Source of the DNA: Nitriliruptoraceae bacterium
GTDB lineage: Bacteria > Actinomycetota > Nitriliruptoria > Nitriliruptorales > Nitriliruptoraceae
Direction: 5' to 3'
Assembly (NCBI GenBank): GCA_007120485.1
Contig: SKNP01000159.1
Span: 1-5,417 of the forward strand
Length of the DNA stretch: 5,417 bases
The notes beneath the pieces were generated by a model. That model saw nothing but the letters and a program-made list of their open reading frames with translations, made no database searches and had not been told where the DNA came from. Of this stretch, positions 1 through 5,417 are shown in pieces; position 1 is the stretch's first letter, and each line of letters starts with the position of its first letter. Made by a program: the position numbers and the translations under genes.

Positions 1-61
1 CCGAGCCGACCGAGCCCTACGCTACCGCTGCCTCCCACGCTACCCGTCGAGGGCCGATGCC
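1..61. other. Left flank without a supportable gene
   Basis: This stretch lies downstream of the minus-strand amidohydrolase gene, between its stop codon and the window edge. One plus-strand frame stays open from the edge through this segment, but it runs on antisense to the amidohydrolase and has no protein-like features, so I do not call it. No stem-loop followed by a T-run is visible for the amidohydrolase transcript. The only structure is the direct repeat listed separately. Confidence 0.5.
19..44. repeat. Short direct repeat, two copies of acgctacc
   Basis: The octamer acgctacc occurs at 19-26 and again at 37-44, an 18-base period. The similarity extends a little to each side (11 of 13 positions match between 16-28 and 34-46). 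A partial third relative, ccctacgct, occurs at 15-23 and again at 947-955 in the divergent promoter gap. The repeat could be a protein-binding site or a chance product of C-rich composition; nothing here decides which. Confidence 0.35.
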
Positions 62-940
62 CTACGCGCCGGCGGCCAACAGCCGCCGGGCGGTCCCACC
101 CCGTACCTGCTGCTGGACGGTCGGATCGGGGCTCTGGTGGTACCAGTGCTCGAGCAGTTCGTGGACGCCGAACCCCGTGTTCGGCGCGTCCGAGCCGAAC
201 AGCAGCCGATCCGCACGAAGGTGGAGCTCCGCGGGGTCGATCGCCGGCAGCGCCGTGACCACGGGGGTGAGGTCCGCGTGGAGCTTCGGATGCCGGTCGA
301 GCAACCGCAGGGTGGCGGTGATCGCTGGCGCACCGAGGTGGGCGACGATCAGCACCGCGTCCGGATGCTGATCGGCCACCCGCTGGACCGCGGCGAGGTC
401 GTCGGGCGTGCTGTCGCCGCTCGGCGAGCGACCCACGTGGACGATGACCGGGAGCGCGCGCTCGGCGCAGAACCGCCAGAGGCGCTCCAGCCGCGGATCG
501 TCGGCCGTGAACCCACCGACGGCACAGTGCAGCTTGCACACCCGAGCCCCCAGATCGTCGACCCCCGATGCCAGGGCTGCCAGCGGATCGGCATCGTCAG
601 GATGCGCGGTCGCGCCCAGGACCAGCTCCACACCGTGGTCGCCCTGGCGCAGCTGTTGGAGGTGCTCGTAGGTCGCCGGCACGAGCCAGTCAGCGACTCC
701 GGGGCCGTGGGCGTAGGGCAGCACCCACCCTTGCGTCACCCCGGCGGCGGCCAGATCGGCCAGCACGGGCCCCGGATCGATGCCGTACGCGAGCTGCCCG
801 GGCACGTGCGCGTCGAACACCGACCGGACCTTGCGCGCCAGCCGGGGCGGCAACAGATGCAGGTGTGCGTCGACGATCCCACCGTGCGGCGCGACCTCCA
901 CGTCTCCCACCTCGCTCACCTCGACCCGAGCCTGCACCAT
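62..940 (-). CDS. Amidohydrolase family protein (Amidohydrolase_2, TIM-barrel metal-dependent hydrolase)
   Basis: The product is 292 residues and predicted cytoplasmic, with no signal peptide or membrane segment. It reads as a metal-dependent hydrolase or decarboxylase of the Amidohydrolase_2 type. The HxH metal motif at the end of the first strand is DAHLHL (H26, H28). Other candidate ligands are H168 in PVIVHVG, H201 in IVAHLGAP and D251 in LLFGSDAPNTG. This set of four His and one Asp in this order is the family signature. K136 in CKLHC sits near the position where some amidohydrolases carry a carboxylated lysine, but I cannot assign that role. The substrate cannot be read from the sequence; known relatives act on aromatic ring-cleavage products, lactones and amides. 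The ATG at 940-938 is the best start because the HxH motif follows 25 codons later. Just before it stands a purine-rich agggtgg, which may be a weak ribosome binding site or part of a leaderless promoter. The gene is divergent from the DUF885 gene across 50 bases. The stop is TAG at 64-62. Confidence 0.88.
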   Translation of the reverse strand: MVQARVEVSEVGDVEVAPHGGIVDAHLHLLPPRLARKVRSVFDAHVPGQLAYGIDPGPVLADLAAAGVTQGWVLPYAHGPGVADWLVPATYEHLQQLRQGDHGVELVLGATAHPDDADPLAALASGVDDLGARVCKLHCAVGGFTADDPRLERLWRFCAERALPVIVHVGRSPSGDSTPDDLAAVQRVADQHPDAVLIVAHLGAPAITATLRLLDRHPKLHADLTPVVTALPAIDPAELHLRADRLLFGSDAPNTGFGVHELLEHWYHQSPDPTVQQQVRGGTARRLLAAGA

Positions 941-945
941 CCACC

Positions 946-951
946 ACCCTA
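946..951 (-). promoter_or_regulatory. Candidate -10 hexamer TAGGGT for the amidohydrolase gene
   Basis: On the minus strand TAGGGT matches the actinobacterial TAnnnT -10 pattern and ends five bases before the ATG. Transcription would then begin at or next to the A of the start codon, giving a leaderless mRNA, which is common in actinobacteria. No -35 element is recognisable. The same bases also contain the weak Shine-Dalgarno-like agggtgg, so a leadered transcript from another promoter remains possible. Confidence 0.25.
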
Positions 952-955
952 CGCT
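950..955 (+). promoter_or_regulatory. Candidate -10 hexamer TACGCT for the DUF885 gene
   Basis: TACGCT fits TAnnnT and uses the only TA step in the 50-base divergent gap. It lies about 35 bases before the DUF885 ATG, giving a leader of about 30 bases that would carry the GGAGAG ribosome binding site. No -35 match is seen at 16-19 bases upstream. It overlaps the minus-strand candidate by two bases, so the two promoters, if real, would share one opening site. Confidence 0.22.
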
Positions 956-981
956 GCGTCGGCGCCTCCACCTCCCCGACC

Positions 982-987
982 GGAGAG
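982..987 (+). promoter_or_regulatory. Ribosome binding site GGAGAG fixing the DUF885 start
   Basis: GGAGAG is complementary to the 16S rRNA tail and ends three bases before the ATG at 991. The spacing is short but usable. It supports starting the gene here and not at the in-frame ATG at 568, which would make the first 141 codons antisense to the amidohydrolase. Confidence 0.5.
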
Positions 988-990
988 TTC

Positions 991-2664
991 ATGCCCGAGA
1001 CCCACCCCGTGTTCGACCTGTCCGACCGGTTCGTCGAGGCGTTCGCTCGCACCCAGCCGTTGTGGGCGACGTTCCTCGGCATCGCCGGCCACGACCACGA
1101 GTGGGGCGATCTCGGCCCGGAGGGCATCGATGCCCTCGAGGCGCTGCTGCGTGACACCGCACGCGAACTCGACGCGCTCCCGGCCGCGACCACCGGCGAC
1201 GACGAGCTCGCGATCCGGGTGCTGGGCGACATCCTCGCCAGCGAACTCGAGCCGATCGAGCACGATGACCACCTGCGCGACATCTCCCACCTGACATCGA
1301 CGGTGCTGGCCACCCGCGACGTGCTCGACATCCAGGACGACACCACCCCCGAGGGCCGCGAGGCGCTCCTTGCCCGGCTGGCCACGCTGCCGGACGCGCT
1401 GGCCGGCTGGCAGCGTCGGATCGAGGTCGCGCTCGACCGCGGGGTCGTCGTCGCGCAACGCCAGGTGCACAGCGTCATCGAGCAGCTGCGGTCGGCCGCC
1501 GGCGACGACGGGGCGTTCGCCCGTCGTATCGCCTCGTTGGCCGAGCTCGACCCGGCCCTGGCCGACCCGGTGCGCGCGACGCTGCCGGCGATCCGCGACC
1601 GCATCCAGGAGCTGACCGCCTTCCTGGAGGACCGCTACCTGCCGCACGCGAGCGCGGTCGATGCGGTCGGACCGGACCGCTACGCACGCGAGGCCGACCG
1701 CCATGTCGGCGAGCCGGTCGACCTCGACGAAGCGGTCGACTGGGCCTGGCAGGAGCTCGCCCGCCTGCGGACCCGTGCCGAGCAGGTCGCGGCCCGCCTC
1801 GACCCCTCGGCCACCCTGTCCGAGGTCCTCCAACGGCTCCACGACGACCCGGCGTTCGGCGCTCCCGACCCGGAGACCTTCCGGGAGCTGATGCAGCAAC
1901 GCCAGACCACGGCGCTCGAGCAGCTGGCCGGCACCCGGTTCGACGTCCCCGACCCGATCCGCCACGTCGAGGTGGCGCTGGCGCCCCCCGGCAGCCCGAT
2001 CGGCGCCCAGTACGTGGGACCCAGCGAGGACCTGTCCCGACCCGGACGCATCTGGTGGTCGCTCGGCGACCACCCGCACGTGCCGCTGTTCGAGGAGGTC
2101 TCGACCGCCTACCACGAGGGCTTCCCCGGCCACCACCTGCAGCTCGGGTTGCAGACCATGCACACCGAGCGGTTGAGCCGTGCGCACCGCCTGCTGAGCG
2201 GCACCACCGGCTACATCGAGGGTTGGGCCCTGTACGCGGAGACCCTGATGGACGAGTTCGGGGCGCTCGAGGAACCGCAGTACGAGCTCGGCTACATCAC
2301 CGGACAGCTGTTGCGTGTGGTCCGGGTCCTGGTCGACATCGGCCTCCACCTGGAGCAGCGCATCCCCGACGATGCCCCGTTCCATCCGGGTGAGGCGTGG
2401 ACCGTCCCGCTGGCCGTCGAAGCCCTGACCGACCTGGCCGCGCTGGCCCCCGCGTACGCACACAGCGAGGTCACCCGCTACCTGGGCTGGCCGGGCCAGG
2501 CCATCAGCTACTCGCTGGGACAGCGCACGTTCCTCGAGCTGAGGGACGCCCGGCGCGCCCGCGATGGCGCGGCGTTCGACGAGGTGGCCTTCCACGCGGA
2601 CGTCCTGGGCGCTGGGGCGGTCCGGCTCGACCATCTGCGCGAACTGGTCCTACCCGAGCGATGA
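991..2664 (+). CDS. DUF885 family protein, putative zinc-dependent metallohydrolase
   Basis: The product is 557 residues, within the usual size for DUF885 proteins (PF05960). The family signature YHEGFPGHHLQL lies at residues 374-385, with H375, E376, H381 and H382 as likely metal or catalytic residues. It is followed by EGWALYAE at 410-417 and the C-terminal motif RYLGWPGQAISYSLGQ at 496-511. The arrangement of a His-Glu motif and a Glu about 35 residues later resembles gluzincin metallopeptidases, so peptidase-like hydrolysis is the usual inference, but the natural substrate is unknown. The N-terminal half is largely helical, charged and soluble. Many relatives carry a secretion signal; this one has none, so it is probably cytoplasmic. 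The ATG at 991 is chosen for its GGAGAG site and because the sequence before it does not look like protein. The last codons overlap the next gene in an ATGA junction, suggesting a two-gene operon. All recognised signature residues are present and the frame is intact. Confidence 0.93.
   Translation: MPETHPVFDLSDRFVEAFARTQPLWATFLGIAGHDHEWGDLGPEGIDALEALLRDTARELDALPAATTGDDELAIRVLGDILASELEPIEHDDHLRDISHLTSTVLATRDVLDIQDDTTPEGREALLARLATLPDALAGWQRRIEVALDRGVVVAQRQVHSVIEQLRSAAGDDGAFARRIASLAELDPALADPVRATLPAIRDRIQELTAFLEDRYLPHASAVDAVGPDRYAREADRHVGEPVDLDEAVDWAWQELARLRTRAEQVAARLDPSATLSEVLQRLHDDPAFGAPDPETFRELMQQRQTTALEQLAGTRFDVPDPIRHVEVALAPPGSPIGAQYVGPSEDLSRPGRIWWSLGDHPHVPLFEEVSTAYHEGFPGHHLQLGLQTMHTERLSRAHRLLSGTTGYIEGWALYAETLMDEFGALEEPQYELGYITGQLLRVVRVLVDIGLHLEQRIPDDAPFHPGEAWTVPLAVEALTDLAALAPAYAHSEVTRYLGWPGQAISYSLGQRTFLELRDARRARDGAAFDEVAFHADVLGAGAVRLDHLRELVLPER
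1120..1137. repeat. 18-bp perfect palindrome within the DUF885 gene
   Basis: The sequence gagggcatcgatgccctc is its own reverse complement and encodes part of the segment EGIDAL near the protein's N-terminus, about 130 bases after the start codon. It could be a regulator site inside the gene or a chance product of the codons ggc-atc and gat-gcc. No second copy was noticed. Confidence 0.45.
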
Positions 2665-3674
2665 GCGCTCCTGACCGTGGCCTGGACCGGCGGCTGGCCG
2701 GGGCCATCGCCGCTTGCCTGCTGGTCCCGACCGCGGGGCTGGTCGGGTTCTGGGCCGCGGTGCGTGACCGCCTGCCCGACCAGTTGGTCCGCCAGTGGGG
2801 GGTCGATGGCATCCCGACGGCGACGCTGCCGCCGGGGCCGTTGCTCGTGGTCGCCCTGCTGGTCCCGACGCTGCTGACGGTGGCGCTCGGGGCGATCGCC
2901 GTCAGCCACCGACATCCCCAGCTGCTGCGGCGGATCCTCGGTGGGACGGCGGCAGGTCTCCCGGTGCTGCTGTCGGTGACCCTGGCCGACGCGCTCCGAC
3001 GCCACCTGGATCTGACCGACCCGGCAGCGACACCGCCGCCGGGTCCCGATCTGGCGGTCGCGGTGCTCGCCGCGATCGCCGTCGGGATCGGCGTCGGCGC
3101 GCTCGCCCGAGATGACCCCGCTGGGCCCGAGGTCCAGCAGCCACCGCCGGCACACGCACCGCGACCCGCAGGCGACGACGCGACCGCGAGCTGGCATGGC
3201 CGCAACCGCACGATCCCGCCGGGCCTGCGATGGCTGGTCGCCGGGGTCGTGGTCGGGCTCACCGCGCTGGCCGCGGTGACCACCTGGTGGTTGCTCCTGA
3301 TCCCCGGGTTCCTCGCTCCGGCGATGCTGGCGACCGTGCGCTTCGAACTGCACGTCGACCAGCGCGGGGTCAGGGTCACGATCCTCGGTGGACGTCGCAT
3401 GCTGGAGGTACCCCTCGAGCAGGTGGTCGGCGCCGACGTCGAACGTATCGACGAGCCGTTCTGGCAGTTCGGCGGCTGGGGCCTTCGCGTGGACACCGCA
3501 GGTCGGCTCGGCGTGGTCACCCGCCCGGGCACGGCGCTTCGGGTCCACCGCAGCGACGGTCGTGAGGTCCTGATCACCGTCGACGACGCCTGGGATGCTG
3601 CGGCGACGCTCAACGCCCTCATCGACCAGCGCCTGCGCCGTTCGCCACCGTCTGAGGAGCCCCCGGACCGGTGA
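2661..3674 (+). CDS. Polytopic membrane protein with DUF1648-like N-terminus and PH-like C-terminal domain
   Basis: The product is 337 residues and starts at the ATG that overlaps the DUF885 stop codon (ATGA). No good Shine-Dalgarno sequence precedes it, so translation probably depends on coupling to the upstream gene. Hydrophobic segments lie at about 13-34, 60-81, 92-112, 131-149, 190-207 and 209-225. Between the first two, residues 35-55 (RDRLPDQLVRQWGVDGIPT within this stretch) match the DUF1648 pattern of LPD, then W, then G and D-G, so I assign that family with moderate confidence. Residues 151-188 form a Pro/Ala/charged linker, presumably outside the bilayer. Residues about 226-325 are beta-rich and soluble, with the FGGWGLRV motif near 270-277 and DGREVLITVDDA at 299-310. 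These resemble the PH-like domain seen at the C-terminus of actinobacterial DUF1648 proteins. Function is unknown; a membrane-anchored sensing or scaffold role is only inference. The gene converges on glnE across 45 bases. The last ten residues are disordered and Pro/Glu rich. Confidence 0.82.
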   Translation: MSAPDRGLDRRLAGAIAACLLVPTAGLVGFWAAVRDRLPDQLVRQWGVDGIPTATLPPGPLLVVALLVPTLLTVALGAIAVSHRHPQLLRRILGGTAAGLPVLLSVTLADALRRHLDLTDPAATPPPGPDLAVAVLAAIAVGIGVGALARDDPAGPEVQQPPPAHAPRPAGDDATASWHGRNRTIPPGLRWLVAGVVVGLTALAAVTTWWLLLIPGFLAPAMLATVRFELHVDQRGVRVTILGGRRMLEVPLEQVVGADVERIDEPFWQFGGWGLRVDTAGRLGVVTRPGTALRVHRSDGREVLITVDDAWDAAATLNALIDQRLRRSPPSEEPPDR

Positions 3675-3691
3675 GGCCGCAGCGGCGGCCT
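3674..3691. terminator. Small GC hairpin between convergent genes, possible bidirectional terminator
   Basis: Bases 3674-3680 (aggccgc) pair perfectly with 3685-3691 (gcggcct) around an agcg loop, giving a 7-bp stem that begins at the last base of the membrane-protein stop codon. It sits in the 45-base gap where the two transcripts meet, so it could serve both directions. It lacks a T-run on either side beyond two bases. It would therefore be a weak or non-canonical terminator; actinobacteria often use such T-poor hairpins. Confidence 0.38.
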
Positions 3692-3719
3692 TGACGTCGA
3701 GGTGTTCGGCGGCTCACTC

Positions 3720-5417
3720 CTACCCGGGCTCGATGGCGTAGAAGACGCGCTCGCACACCTGCCGGACGTGACGGGCGTGTCGCCGGCGGTCCTCTTCCAA
3801 CTCCTGCCAGCGGCCACGGCCGTAGCCCATCGACCGTGCCAGCACCTCCACCTGCGGTTGGCTCGTCGGCAGCACGTCCACGTCGCGGTGCCGCAGCAGG
3901 TAGAGACGGTTGCGCACCTCCGACAGGAAGTGGTAGCCGTGCCGGAGCCAGTCGGCGTCCTGGTGGCCGATGAGCGCGTCGTCCTGCAGGACGTCCAGCG
4001 CGGCCATGGTCCCGGGGGTCTGCAACGCCGGGCGGCCTCCCCCGTGCAGCTGCTGCAGCAGCTGCACGGTCCACTCGACGTCGGAGAGCCCACCGGGACC
4101 GAGCTTGAGGTGGCGCTCGGGAGCGAGCCGCCGCGGGATCCGTTCCTTCTCCAGGCGCGCCTTCATCCGTCGCATCGGTGCCGCGACGTCGCGGCCATCC
4201 GTCGGGTAGGCGTGCGGCTGTGCGGCGGCCACGAGCCGGCTCCCCAGCTCCCGGTCCCCGGCGACGTACCGAGCACGCAGCAGCGACTGGTGCTCCCAGG
4301 GTTCGGCCCACCGGTCCCAGTAGGACGTGTACGAAGCGAGCGACCGTGACAGCGGCCCGGTACGTCCCTCAGGGCGCAGTTCGGCGTCCACCTCGAAGGC
4401 CGTGCCCTCGGCCGTGATCTCCGACAGCGAGCGCATGACGTTGCCGGCGATCTCCAGCGCCAAGGTCGCCGCTTGCTGCTCGTCGGCTCCCGCGACGGCT
4501 TCGTGGACGAACAGCACGTCCAGGTCGGAGCAGTAGTGCAACTCCATGCCACCGAGCTTGCCCATCCCGACGATGGCGATGCTGACGGGCAGTTCGTCGA
4601 TCGTCTCCAGACCCAGCCGCGTCGCCTGCGCTCGCAGTTCGGCTCGCAGGGCGCCCGTCAAACACGCCTCACCGAGCGCGGTGAGCTCCTGGCCGACCCC
4701 ACCGGCGGTCGTCCCACCCGCGAGGTCGCGCAGGACGATGCGCAGCAGCTGGAGCCGCTTGAACCTCCGCAGCGCGTCCGTGGTGTCCTGCCAGTGCAGC
4801 CGCCCGACCGCCTTGCGCACCAACTCGTCACGGGTTCGCGGCTCCTCCCGCAGCTTCTCGTCCCGGAGCCAGTCCACGCCCTGCGGTTGGCGGATCAGCA
4901 GTTCGCCGGCGACCCGGCTGGTCCCGAGTACCCGGCCGACCAGGTCCGCAGCCCCCGGATGGTCCCGCAGGTAGGTCAGCAGCTCCGCGTTCTCGCCCTG
5001 CGCCTCGACCAGCTCGCGGAACGACCGCAGCCCGGTCTCCGGGTCGGGGGTGTCCTGGAGGACCTGGAGCACCGCGGGCAGCACCGCGCGGACCGTGCGG
5101 GCGCGTCGGCTGACCCCGGTGGTCACCGCCCGCACGTCGCGCAACGCGGCCGGGCCGTCGCGGAACCCCAGGGCACGTAACCGTTCGACGGCGGCTTCAT
5201 CGCTGATCGCGGTCGTGCCCTCGGACACGCTCACCCCGGTGGCGCTGGCCGGGACGGACGCGTACGTCTCGAGCAGCGGCCGGTAGAACAGCTTCGCGTG
5301 GAGCTCGGTGACCCGACCCTGGACGCGGGCCAGCTCGGTCAGGAACACCTGCCGGGCGGAGGTGTCGCCCTCCGCCCGGTAGCCGAGCGACCGAGCCAGC
5401 CACTCCTGGCGGTCCTC
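3720..5417 (-). CDS. glnE: Glutamine synthetase adenylyltransferase / adenylyl-removing enzyme (C-terminal 565 residues, 5' end outside the window)
   Basis: GlnE adenylylates and deadenylylates a tyrosine of glutamine synthetase in the cytoplasm, switching the enzyme off or on with nitrogen status. The full protein is about 1000 residues in actinobacteria; here the reading frame is open to the right edge, so only the C-terminal 565 codons are seen. Fragment residues about 1-50, including LHAKLFYRPLL at 39-49, are the end of the N-terminal (deadenylylating) half. ALGFRDG at about 82-88 opens the C-terminal half. The helix RRFKRLQLLRIVLRDLAG (217-234) leads into the nucleotidyltransferase signature GMGKLGG (284-290) and SDLD (297-300), whose D298 and D300 should bind metal. 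DAELRPEGRTGPL (344-356) supplies the likely third Asp, and KLGPGGLSDVEW (438-449) starts the closing helical domain. This order marks the adenylylating half. A GTG at 5348 could be mistaken for the start, but the homologous sequence continues upstream of it (LARSLGYRAEG). Its stop, TAG at 3722-3720, faces the membrane-protein gene. No frameshift is seen. Confidence 0.95.
   Translation of the reverse strand, partial: EDRQEWLARSLGYRAEGDTSARQVFLTELARVQGRVTELHAKLFYRPLLETYASVPASATGVSVSEGTTAISDEAAVERLRALGFRDGPAALRDVRAVTTGVSRRARTVRAVLPAVLQVLQDTPDPETGLRSFRELVEAQGENAELLTYLRDHPGAADLVGRVLGTSRVAGELLIRQPQGVDWLRDEKLREEPRTRDELVRKAVGRLHWQDTTDALRRFKRLQLLRIVLRDLAGGTTAGGVGQELTALGEACLTGALRAELRAQATRLGLETIDELPVSIAIVGMGKLGGMELHYCSDLDVLFVHEAVAGADEQQAATLALEIAGNVMRSLSEITAEGTAFEVDAELRPEGRTGPLSRSLASYTSYWDRWAEPWEHQSLLRARYVAGDRELGSRLVAAAQPHAYPTDGRDVAAPMRRMKARLEKERIPRRLAPERHLKLGPGGLSDVEWTVQLLQQLHGGGRPALQTPGTMAALDVLQDDALIGHQDADWLRHGYHFLSEVRNRLYLLRHRDVDVLPTSQPQVEVLARSMGYGRGRWQELEEDRRRHARHVRQVCERVFYAIEPG
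4042..4069. repeat. 28-bp perfect palindrome within glnE
   Basis: The half-site ccgtgcagctgctg at 4042-4055 is followed directly by its exact reverse complement to 4069; pairing breaks at 4041/4070. On the minus strand it encodes the peptide VQLLQQLHG just after the conserved SDVEW motif of GlnE. Leucine CTG and glutamine CAG are reverse complements, as are valine GTG and histidine CAC, so the peptide V-Q-L-L-Q-Q-L-H forces much of the symmetry. It could still form a strong hairpin in DNA or mRNA. Confidence 0.75.

Noticed and set aside
568..990. In-frame upstream extension of the DUF885 gene to an ATG at 568
   Set aside because: It would run antisense to most of the amidohydrolase, is Arg/Pro/Ala rich like GC-biased shadow frames, and the family homology begins after the ATG at 991, which has its own GGAGAG site.
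137..1294. 385-codon plus-strand open frame opposite the amidohydrolase
   Set aside because: It runs antisense to a well-supported enzyme and then into DUF885 in the wrong frame, and its composition is Arg/Gly/Val/His rich without motifs.
949..2634. 561-codon open frame on the minus strand opposite DUF885
   Set aside because: Its long openness follows from GC-rich codon bias of the real gene on the other strand. It shows no recognisable motif, whereas the plus strand carries complete DUF885 signatures.
3691..3695. TTGAC, a possible -35 element pointing into glnE antisense
   Set aside because: No TAnnnT hexamer at the right distance with other support, and it lies in the convergent gap where no plus-strand gene follows.
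2504..4093. 529-codon minus-strand open frame spanning the membrane-protein gene and part of glnE
   Set aside because: It crosses two supported genes in other frames and is Ser/Arg/Pro/Thr rich with no domain pattern, typical of a high-GC shadow.
3702..4349. Plus-strand open frame opposite the 3' part of glnE
   Set aside because: It is a reverse-complement shadow of glnE; glnE has complete conserved motifs on the other strand.
5346..5348. GTG start codon for a shorter glnE-like gene
   Set aside because: The same frame continues upstream to the window edge and encodes LARSLGYRAEG, which matches the expected N-terminal-half sequence of GlnE, so the GTG is an internal valine.
1..5417. Search for a new defence, mobile or biosynthetic system
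   Set aside because: No repeat-spacer array, integrase, transposase, toxin-antitoxin pair or carrier-protein gene is visible, and codon and base use look uniform across all four genes. The content fits an ordinary chromosomal region.

Overview
The window looks like an ordinary chromosomal stretch of a high-GC actinobacterium (Actinomycetota). The evidence is the very high GC content (about 70 % by eye), strong G/C preference at third codon positions, dense packing with short gaps, and a glnE product whose wording matches the actinobacterial type of this enzyme. I cannot place it more finely; a deep-branching actinobacterial lineage is possible but is only a guess.

Layout from left to right. 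Bases 1-61 hold no gene I can support, only a short direct repeat. A minus-strand gene (62-940) encodes a metal-dependent amidohydrolase of the TIM-barrel Amidohydrolase_2 type. A 50-base divergent gap (941-990) separates it from a plus-strand pair. The first of the pair is a soluble DUF885 putative zinc metallohydrolase (991-2664). The second is a polytopic membrane protein with an N-terminal DUF1648-like segment and a C-terminal beta-rich, PH-like domain (2661-3674). Their stop and start codons overlap as ATGA, so they are probably translationally coupled. A 45-base convergent gap (3675-3719) carries a small GC hairpin. The minus-strand gene glnE (3720 to beyond the right edge) follows. Only its C-terminal 565 codons are in the window, and its start lies outside.

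How the genes work together: glnE encodes the glutamine synthetase adenylyltransferase/adenylyl-removing enzyme of nitrogen control. The left-hand genes have no evident link to it. The DUF885/DUF1648-PH pair is the only likely operon, and its joint role is unknown. I see no CRISPR array, insertion sequence, tRNA, rRNA, phage gene or toxin-antitoxin pair, and no convincing new system. The most notable sequence-level signals are a 28-bp perfect palindrome inside glnE, an overlapping pair of divergent -10-like hexamers, and the coupled DUF885/membrane-protein pair.
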